DNA of 64,000 nt from the NCBI RefSeq assembly GCF_000739995.1, contig NZ_BBJX01000002.1, positions 248,001-312,000 of the forward strand, in the 5' to 3' direction. Positions 1-6,425 of this stretch are shown in pieces. The stretch's first letter is position 1. Each line of letters begins with the position of its first letter. The notes below the pieces were generated by a model. That model was not told where the DNA came from, made no database searches, and worked only from the letters and a program-made list of their open reading frames with translations. The stretch is from Comamonas granuli NBRC 101663. GTDB lineage: Bacteria > Pseudomonadota > Gammaproteobacteria > Burkholderiales > Burkholderiaceae_C. The position numbers were made by a program, and so were the translations under genes.

Positions 1-1086
1 ACCTTCTTCCAGTCCATCGGCCTGCTCGACCACGTCGATCCGCTGATCTACCGCACCATCTGGTGGGCCCTGGGCCACTCCTCGCAGCAGATCAACGTGG
101 CGGCGCACATCTCCATCTGGTATGCCGTGGCGGCCATCGCCTTCGGTGCCAAGCCCATGTCCGAACGCGTGAGCCGCGGTGCCTTCCTGCTGTACATCCT
201 GTTCCTGCAGCTTGCCAGTGCCCACCACCTGCTGGCCGACCCCGGCATCAGCACCGAGTGGAAGGTGGTGAACACCAGCTACTTCATGTACTTCGCCGTG
301 CTGGCCTCGATGATCCACGCGCTGTCCATCCCGGGCGCCATGGAAGTCGCGCAGCGCGCCAAGGGCTACAACAAGGGCCTGTTCGAGTGGCTGCGCAAGG
401 CGCCCTGGGGCAACCCGACGTTCTCCGGCGTGTTCATCGCGCTCGTGGGCTTCGGCTTCCTGGGTGGCATCTCCGGCGTGATGATGGGTACCGAACAGCT
501 CAACCTGCTGATCCACAACACCATCTACGTGCCGGGCCACTTCCACGCCACCGTGGTGATCGGCACCACGCTGACCTTCATGGCGCTGACGTACTTCCTC
601 ATCCCCGTGCTCTTCAAGCGCGAGATGATCCTGCCCGGCCTGGCCAAGATCCAGCCCTACCTGTTCGGCTTCTCCATGTACTTCTTCTCGCTGGTGATGA
701 TGGGTGCCGGCACGCTGGGCGTCTCGCGCCGCCATTGGGACATGGCCTTCAGCGGCCACGCCCTGGCCTATGAGTGGCCCGGTGCCGCCTATCTGATGAT
801 GGGCCTGGTCGGCATCAGCGGCATCGTGGCCATCGTCGGGGGTGCGGCCTACGTGCTCATCACCGTGGGCTCGGTGTTCTTCGGCAAGAAGCTCGACGCC
901 GGTGCCGTGAGCCCCAGGTTCACGCCCGTCTCGCGCGCTGCGCCCACGGCGGCCGCCCAGACCTACGGCTCCGCCGGTTTCGTGGCGCCGGGCACCTTCG
1001 TGCTGGCCATGTTCTTCCTCGTGTCCTTCGTGCTGTACTACTTCGTCAACTGGAAGTACCTCAGCCAGCTGTGGGGCCTGAGCTGA
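1..1086 (+). CDS. B-type heme-copper oxidase subunit I homologue (5'-truncated), Tyr replaced by Gln
   Basis: The gene enters from the left edge; 361 residues are visible. It is a multi-span catalytic subunit of the heme-copper superfamily, placed in the B (ba3-like) family by HHLLADPG (residues 75-82) and HNTIYVPGHFH (172-182). Visible metal ligands are H26 (helix VI, CuB), H75/H76 (CuB pair) and H180/H182 (heme ligands). The residue four after H26, where oxygen reductases carry the cross-linked Tyr, is Gln (Q30, nt 88-90). Loss of that Tyr is typical of nitric oxide reductases in this superfamily, so the usual 'cytochrome c oxidase' label may be wrong. Heme O synthase and SCO genes follow directly, which fits maturation of a heme-copper centre. 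Family assignment is firm; NO reduction is inference. Confidence 0.9.
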   Translation, partial: TFFQSIGLLDHVDPLIYRTIWWALGHSSQQINVAAHISIWYAVAAIAFGAKPMSERVSRGAFLLYILFLQLASAHHLLADPGISTEWKVVNTSYFMYFAVLASMIHALSIPGAMEVAQRAKGYNKGLFEWLRKAPWGNPTFSGVFIALVGFGFLGGISGVMMGTEQLNLLIHNTIYVPGHFHATVVIGTTLTFMALTYFLIPVLFKREMILPGLAKIQPYLFGFSMYFFSLVMMGAGTLGVSRRHWDMAFSGHALAYEWPGAAYLMMGLVGISGIVAIVGGAAYVLITVGSVFFGKKLDAGAVSPRFTPVSRAAPTAAAQTYGSAGFVAPGTFVLAMFFLVSFVLYYFVNWKYLSQLWGLS

Positions 1087-1101
1087 TCGGAACCCTGGGC
1101 A

Positions 1102-2001
1102 ATGCACACCACCACGCTCAAGCCCTCCGGGCGCAGCATGGCGCAGTTGGCGCGTGACGTCATCTCGCTGTTCAAGCTGCGCATCGGGGTGCTGATCATG
1201 ATCACCGCGCTCGTGGGCATGGCCGTCACGCCCGGCCCGGCACTCGGCCTCGCGCAGGTGCTGGTGCTGGCGCTGTCGGTGCTGCTGGCGTCGGCCAGCG
1301 CGGGGGCGTTCAACCAGTATGTCGAATACCAGAGCGACCGCCTGATGGAGCGCACGAAAAAGCGCGCCTTCGTCACCGGCGCGCTGCCCCACCACCCCGC
1401 CTGGCTCGGCCTCATGGCCGTGCTGCTGGCGGCCGCGGTGGCGGCGGCCTGGCTGGCCCTCAACGGCGTGGCGGCGCTCCATGTGTTCCTGGGCGCCTTC
1501 TTCTACGGCGTGGTCTACACCCTGTGGCTCAAGCGCCGCACCCCGATGAACATCGTCATCGGGGGGCTGGCGGGCAGTTTTGCCGTGCTCGCGGGGGCGG
1601 CCGCCGTCGATCCGGCGCTCGGGCCGCTGCCCTGGCTGCTGGCCCTGGTGCTGTTCCTCTGGACGCCGCCGCATTTCTGGAGCCTGGCCATTGCCAACCG
1701 CGACGACTATGCGCAGGCAGGCGTGCCCATGCTGCCGGTGGTCGTCGGCCCCGAGAGTGCGGCCCGCACGGTGCTGGCCAGTACCGTGGCGCTGTTCATC
1801 GCCTCGCTGCTGCCCCTGGCCTATGGCGCAGGGCCGGTCTATGGTGTGGGCGCCCTCCTGGGCGGCCTGCACTTCGTCCGCAAATCCTGGCAACTGGCGC
1901 GCCAGCCTGCGCGCGCCACGGCCATGGGTTCGTTTTTTGCATCGCTGGTGCAACTGAGCGTCCTGCTGGTCGCTGCCTGCATCGACGCCGTGCTGCGTTG
2001 A
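1102..2001 (+). CDS. ctaB: Protoheme IX farnesyltransferase (heme O synthase)
   Basis: This membrane prenyltransferase of 299 residues converts heme B to heme O for heme-copper enzymes. Conserved UbiA/CtaB motifs are visible: NQYVEYQSDRLMERT near residue 72 (the first acidic motif, with Glu in place of the first Asp as in many CtaB proteins), LKRRTPMNIVIGGLAG near residue 147, and LWTPPHFWSLAIANRDDY near residue 185. About nine hydrophobic spans are present. It starts 15 nt after the oxidase-like subunit and is followed 10 nt later by the SCO gene, so it should be cotranscribed and dedicated to the local enzyme. No heme A synthase (ctaA) is visible in the window, so the final heme could be O or A. 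Confidence 0.93.
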   Translation: MHTTTLKPSGRSMAQLARDVISLFKLRIGVLIMITALVGMAVTPGPALGLAQVLVLALSVLLASASAGAFNQYVEYQSDRLMERTKKRAFVTGALPHHPAWLGLMAVLLAAAVAAAWLALNGVAALHVFLGAFFYGVVYTLWLKRRTPMNIVIGGLAGSFAVLAGAAAVDPALGPLPWLLALVLFLWTPPHFWSLAIANRDDYAQAGVPMLPVVVGPESAARTVLASTVALFIASLLPLAYGAGPVYGVGALLGGLHFVRKSWQLARQPARATAMGSFFASLVQLSVLLVAACIDAVLR

Positions 2002-2011
2002 GGGGCGGGCC

Positions 2012-2875
2012 GTGACGAGGTCGCTGCTCCCCCGCCTCTGCCGCACCATCGCGGCCTGCGGCCTGGCGCTGGCGCTGCTGCCCGCAGCGCTGGCCTCGGC
2101 GCCCGCGCAGCCATCCACCGATCTGGGCCTGGACCGTGAACAGGCGCTGCGCCTGAGCCAGGCGGCCATCGGGCGGCAGGTGGGCGAGCATATTCTTCTC
2201 AACCGCGAGGGCCGGCCCGTGGCCCTCTCCTCCTTCCGGGGCAAACCCCTGCTGGTGAGCTTCATCTACACCGGCTGCTTCCAGGTCTGCCCCACTACCA
2301 CGCGTTCGCTGCAGGAGACCGTCGAGGGCCTGCAAAAGAGCGTGGGGCCGAACCAGTTCAATGTGGTGAGTATTGGCTTCAACCAGCCGGCCGACAGTCC
2401 CCAGGCGCTCAAGGCCTTTGCCACCCAGTACGGCATCAAGACCCCGAACTGGGATTTCCTGAGCCCGCCATCGGCCATCGTGCCTGCGCTGGCGACCGAC
2501 TTCGGGTTCGTGTTCCAGGCTTCGCCCGCGGGTTTCGACCATGTGCTGCAGGTCTCCATCCTGGACGCCGAAGGGCGCATCGTGCGGCAGGTGTACGGCG
2601 AGTCCATCGCCCCCGCGGAGCTGGGTGAGCCGCTGAAGATGCTGCTGGCCGGCCAGCCCGTGCAAACCAATGAGCTGATCGACCAGCTCATGGACCGGGT
2701 GCGCATCCTGTGCACCGTGTACGACCCCAAGACCGGGGCCTACAAGGTCGACTACACCCTGCCGTTCCAGATCGCCGGCGGCGTGACCTTCTTTGTCCTG
2801 ATGCTGGCCTTTTTCTTCAACGAATGGCGCTCGAGCCGGCAAAGCGCACGCAACAAAGGGGTGCGCAGCGCCTGA
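2012..2875 (+). CDS. SCO1/SenC-type copper chaperone with C-terminal membrane anchor
   Basis: A thioredoxin-fold SCO protein of 287 residues that delivers copper to heme-copper enzymes in the periplasm. The start is GTG with a GAGGGG ribosome site. An N-terminal hydrophobic signal (residues 12-32) precedes the copper motif TGCFQVCP (CxxxC) and a downstream His in FDHVLQV, the three expected ligands. Unlike a minimal SCO, it has an extra C-terminal domain with a strong transmembrane segment (about 250-270) followed by a basic tail, so it is probably anchored at the C terminus after signal cleavage or at both ends. Its position between ctaB and the cytochrome b fusion indicates service to the local complex. 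Confidence 0.9.
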   Translation: MTRSLLPRLCRTIAACGLALALLPAALASAPAQPSTDLGLDREQALRLSQAAIGRQVGEHILLNREGRPVALSSFRGKPLLVSFIYTGCFQVCPTTTRSLQETVEGLQKSVGPNQFNVVSIGFNQPADSPQALKAFATQYGIKTPNWDFLSPPSAIVPALATDFGFVFQASPAGFDHVLQVSILDAEGRIVRQVYGESIAPAELGEPLKMLLAGQPVQTNELIDQLMDRVRILCTVYDPKTGAYKVDYTLPFQIAGGVTFFVLMLAFFFNEWRSSRQSARNKGVRSA

Positions 2876-2889
2876 CGCGCGCCAGATCC

Positions 2890-4473
2890 ATGCTTTTGCC
2901 AGGTACGGCCTTCGCCCCCGAAGGCTCCCGCATTCCGGCCCCGCCGCCCCCGGTTTCCCGTTCCGCCGCTCTCTGGCGCCAGCTCGAACACGCCTTCGAC
3001 GCCCCCTTCGGCGCCGCGCTCAACCCGCTCAAGCACCTGGGGGCGCTGGGCTTCATGCTGCTGTGGCTGCTGGTGGCCAGCGGCACCATCCTCTACATCG
3101 TCCTCGACACCTCGGCCGCCGGGGCCTACCGCTCCATCGCCGCGCTCGCCGACGTGCCCTGGATGCTGGGCACCGTCCTGCGCGGCGTGCACCGCTACGC
3201 CACCGACGCCTTCCTCGTGGTGATGCTGGCGCACATCGTGCGCGAATGGGCGCTGGGGCGCTACCGGCATTTCCGCAGGATCTCCTGGCTCACCGGCGTG
3301 CCGCTGGTGGCGCTGGCCTTCGTGAGCGGCGTGGGCGGCTTCTGGCTCAACTGGGACCGCCTGGGCCAGTATTCCGTGGTGGCCACGGCCGAGTGGATCG
3401 ACGCCCTGCCCTTCCTGGCATCGCCGCTGGCGCGCAATTTCCTCGGCGCCGTGAGCCTCAACGACCGCCTGTTCACGCTGTTCGTCTTCATCCACATCGG
3501 GGTGCCGCTGCTGCTCATCTTCGGCCTGTGGTTCCACATCCAGCGCATCAGCCTGGCCCAGGTATTTCCGCCGCGCGCCCTCGCCGGGGGCAGCGTGCTC
3601 ACGCTGGTGGCGCTGGCGCTGGCGCTGCCGGTGCACAGCCAGGGGCCGGCCGACCTGTCCACCGTGCCCACGGCGCTGGCGCTGGACTGGTTCGTGCTGT
3701 TCATCCACCCGCTCGCCGATGCCACCTCGGCCAACACGGTCTGGGGGCTGCTGGCCCTGGCCTTTGGCCTGCTCATCCTGCCGCCCCTGTGGCCGGCACC
3801 GGCGCGCCCGGCGGTGGCGGTGGTGCACCCGGAGCATTGCAGCGGCTGCGCGCGCTGCTTCGACGACTGCCCCTACTCGGCCATCACCATGGTGCCCCAC
3901 CCCAACGGCAAGCGCGGCATGCGGCTGGCCGAGGTGCGCGCCGACCTGTGCGCGAGCTGCGGCATCTGCGCCGGGGCCTGTCCATCGTCCACGCCGTTTC
4001 GCAGCGCCGAGCATCTGGTGACGGGCATCGACATGCCGCAATGGCCGGTGAATGATCTGCGCCAGCAACTGGTGGCGCAACTGCGCGCCATGCCGGGGCC
4101 GCGCCGCCTGGTGGTTTTCGGCTGCGACCAGGGCGCGCGCGTGCGCACCGCGGCCGACGATGTGCTGCACTTCGGCCTGGTGTGCGCCGGCATGCTGCCG
4201 CCCTCGTTCGTCGAATACGCGCTGCGTGCCGGGGCCGACGGCGTGCTGATCAGCGGCTGCCGTGCGGGCGGCTGCGAGTTCCGCCTGGGCCAGCGCTGGA
4301 CGGCCGAGCGCCTCACGGGCGCCAGAGAACCCCATTTGCGCCGCTCGGTCCCGGCCGAACGCTGGCGCACCGCCTGGTGCGATCCGGGCGACGAGCAGCA
4401 ACTTGCCGCTGCCGTGGACGAATTGCGCCGCCAGTGCATGGCCGGCGCCCCCCTTGAAGAGGAGAAACAGTGA
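2890..4473 (+). CDS. Cytochrome b fused to 2[4Fe-4S] ferredoxin and MvhD/FlpD-like iron-sulfur domain
   Basis: A three-part protein of 527 residues. Residues 30-300 are a bc1-type cytochrome b N-terminal domain with two heme-binding His pairs, H101/H115 and H202/H216, each 14 apart. Residues 310-370 hold two tetracysteine clusters (CSGCARCFDDCP and CASCGICAGACP). Residues 400-527 resemble the MvhD/FlpD (F420-non-reducing hydrogenase delta / heterodisulfide reductase partner) fold, with Cys at about 412, 432, 457 and 462 able to hold a [2Fe-2S] centre. This chain could move electrons between a soluble redox partner and membrane b hemes. The start is the ATG 14 nt after the SCO stop; a longer in-frame extension upstream reads through the SCO gene and is not credible. 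The natural partner is unknown. Confidence 0.85.
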   Translation: MLLPGTAFAPEGSRIPAPPPPVSRSAALWRQLEHAFDAPFGAALNPLKHLGALGFMLLWLLVASGTILYIVLDTSAAGAYRSIAALADVPWMLGTVLRGVHRYATDAFLVVMLAHIVREWALGRYRHFRRISWLTGVPLVALAFVSGVGGFWLNWDRLGQYSVVATAEWIDALPFLASPLARNFLGAVSLNDRLFTLFVFIHIGVPLLLIFGLWFHIQRISLAQVFPPRALAGGSVLTLVALALALPVHSQGPADLSTVPTALALDWFVLFIHPLADATSANTVWGLLALAFGLLILPPLWPAPARPAVAVVHPEHCSGCARCFDDCPYSAITMVPHPNGKRGMRLAEVRADLCASCGICAGACPSSTPFRSAEHLVTGIDMPQWPVNDLRQQLVAQLRAMPGPRRLVVFGCDQGARVRTAADDVLHFGLVCAGMLPPSFVEYALRAGADGVLISGCRAGGCEFRLGQRWTAERLTGAREPHLRRSVPAERWRTAWCDPGDEQQLAAAVDELRRQCMAGAPLEEEKQ

Positions 4474-4976
4474 TGAACCGCGCACTCAACTGGACCGGCC
4501 AGGCCCTGCTCTACGGCGGCTTTGCCGTGGCGCTCGGGGTGTTTTCGCGCTGGCCCGTGTACCACCCGCTGGCGCCGGACATGGCGCAGGTCAAGGTCAG
4601 CTTCATCCACCATGGCGCGCGCCTTGCCGACTGCCGCCCGTACACCGCCGAAGAGCAGGCCAAGATGGCCAAGAACATGCGCAAGGCGATGAAGTGCGAA
4701 CGCGAGCGCTCGCCCGTGCACATCGAGGTGGACATCGACGGCAAGAACGTACTCAGCCACACCGCCCTGCCCTCGGGCCTGTCGCGCGACGGCGCATCCA
4801 CGGTGTACCAGCGCATCGACATCCCCGCGGGCGAGCACCGCATCGCCGTGCGCTTCCAGGACAACAAGGCGGCCGAGGGCTTGACGGCCCAGCGCGAGGA
4901 AACCGTCACCCTGCGCAGCGCGCAGGTGCTGGTGATCGACTACAACCCGGACAAGGGAGGCATTGTTCTGCAATGA
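4473..4976 (+). CDS. Membrane-anchored protein of unknown function
   Basis: A 167-residue protein I do not recognise. The ATG overlaps the previous stop (TGATG) and follows a strong GAGGAGA site, so translation is coupled to the cytochrome b fusion. One N-terminal hydrophobic segment (residues 8-28) suggests a membrane anchor or uncleaved signal. The remainder is soluble and beta-rich, with His-His (47-48) and two Cys, and was probably exported. The stop overlaps the next start (ATGA), so the gene is locked inside the respiratory operon. It may be an accessory subunit or assembly factor. The two Cys lie about 21 residues apart around a basic lysine-rich stretch, but no known metal motif is obvious. 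Confidence 0.8.
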   Translation: MNRALNWTGQALLYGGFAVALGVFSRWPVYHPLAPDMAQVKVSFIHHGARLADCRPYTAEEQAKMAKNMRKAMKCERERSPVHIEVDIDGKNVLSHTALPSGLSRDGASTVYQRIDIPAGEHRIAVRFQDNKAAEGLTAQREETVTLRSAQVLVIDYNPDKGGIVLQ

Positions 4977-6412
4977 GCGCCAGTGCTTCTTCCATACCGG
5001 GGCGGGCGCCAGGGCGCGCCGCCACGCTGCCTCCCGCCGCTGCGGGTGCGGACTACCAGTTGAGCGTGCCCCAGGATGCGCGCCGTGCGCTGGCGCGCGG
5101 CTGGCTCTGGCTGGGGCTGGCCGCGCTCATCGGGTCGGGCATTTTTTCCGTGCTGCTCGTGGTCTCGCGCACGCCCTATGTGAACCAATGGCTGCCTGCG
5201 GCCAATTTCTTCCATATTTCGCTCGTGCTCCACGTGGATCTGTCGGTCCTCGTCTGGTTCGTGGCCCTGGCCGGCCTGCTCTGGAGCCTGCATGGCACGC
5301 GGCGCGCTGCCGGCATGGGCTGGCTGGCGCTGTGGGTGACGGGGGCCGGCACACTGGCCATGGCGCTGGCGCCGTTCCTCGATCCGGGCGAGCCCATCAT
5401 GGCCAACTACATCCCGGTGCTGGAGTCGCCGCTGTTTCTCGCCGGGCTGGTGGTGTTCGGTGCGGGGGCCGCCTTGCTCACACTGCGCGGCATGCTGGCG
5501 GCACCGCGCATCGGCCTGGACTACGACGGCCGCGGCGCCCTGGACTTCGGTCTGAGCTCGGCGGCCGTCGCCACGGCCGTCGCACTGCTGTGCTTTGCCT
5601 GGTCCTGGGCCGTGCTGCCCACCGCCCTGGCGGGCAAGGCGTACTACGAAATCCTGTTCTGGGGCGGCGGCCATGCCCTGCAGTTCACCTGGACGCTGCT
5701 CATGCTCGTCTCCTGGCTGTGGCTGGCCAGCGCCTGCGGTGCGCGCGTGCTGGTGAGCCCGCGCGTCACGGTGCTGCTGTTCCTGCTGGCGCTGGCCGGT
5801 GTCTTCGTCACGCCCTATGCTTATCTGGCGTACGACGTCGCCTCCGTCGAGCACCGCAACCTGCTGACCTGGGCCATGCGCCTGGGCGGCGGGCCGGCCA
5901 TCGTGCCCGTGGGCCTGGCCGTGGTCTTTGGCGTGCTGCTGTTGCGCGGCCTGGCGCCCGCCCTGCGCCCGCTGCGTGCGGCGCTGCTGTCCTCGGTGCT
6001 GCTGTTTGCCGCGGGCGGCATCATCGGCGTGTTCATCAATGGCAGCAATGTGCGCATTCCGGCGCATTACCACGGCTGCATCGTCGGCGTGACGCTGGCG
6101 CTCATGGGCGCGGTCTACCGCATCCTGCCCGCGCTGGGCTACCAGGCGCCGCAGGGGCGCCTGGCGACCTGGCAGCCCTGGCTCTACGGCATCGGCCAGC
6201 TCATGCACATCATCGGCCTGGTCTGGTCCGGCGGCTATGGCGTGCAGCGCAAGGTGGCGGGCGCCGACCAGGTGCTGCGCAGCACCGCCGAAGTGGCTGG
6301 CATGGGCCTCATGGGGCTGGGCGGCCTCATCGCCATCATCGGCGGCCTGTTGTTCGTGGTGGTGGTGATCCGCGCCATCCGCGCGCCGCTGGCTCCAGCG
6401 GCCCAAGCCTGA
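4973..6412 (+). CDS. Degenerate heme-copper oxidase-like membrane protein
   Basis: A 479-residue protein with about 12 hydrophobic spans that aligns with subunit I of B-type/NO-reductase-like heme-copper enzymes. It retains the helix II His region (H81, H87), the first CuB-type His (H234 in FWGGGHALQFTW) and the helix X pair AHYH (H365/H367) that would bind two hemes. The residue at H+4 is Phe (F238) instead of Tyr, and the helix VII HH pair is missing: the matching stretch reads TPYAYLAYD (280-288). It could therefore bind hemes without a normal copper or non-heme iron site. It starts inside the previous stop (ATGA). It may be an electron-transfer or structural paralogue of the subunit at the left edge, or an enzyme with a different active site. 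Confidence 0.8.
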   Translation: MSASASSIPGRAPGRAATLPPAAAGADYQLSVPQDARRALARGWLWLGLAALIGSGIFSVLLVVSRTPYVNQWLPAANFFHISLVLHVDLSVLVWFVALAGLLWSLHGTRRAAGMGWLALWVTGAGTLAMALAPFLDPGEPIMANYIPVLESPLFLAGLVVFGAGAALLTLRGMLAAPRIGLDYDGRGALDFGLSSAAVATAVALLCFAWSWAVLPTALAGKAYYEILFWGGGHALQFTWTLLMLVSWLWLASACGARVLVSPRVTVLLFLLALAGVFVTPYAYLAYDVASVEHRNLLTWAMRLGGGPAIVPVGLAVVFGVLLLRGLAPALRPLRAALLSSVLLFAAGGIIGVFINGSNVRIPAHYHGCIVGVTLALMGAVYRILPALGYQAPQGRLATWQPWLYGIGQLMHIIGLVWSGGYGVQRKVAGADQVLRSTAEVAGMGLMGLGGLIAIIGGLLFVVVVIRAIRAPLAPAAQA

Positions 6413-6425
6413 AGGGAATCCCGAA

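Noticed and set aside
2710-2889. N-terminal extension of the cytochrome b-ferredoxin-MvhD gene
   Set aside because: The extra 60 codons lie within the SCO gene and have shadow-like Arg-rich composition; the ATG at 2890 gives a normal cytochrome b N terminus.
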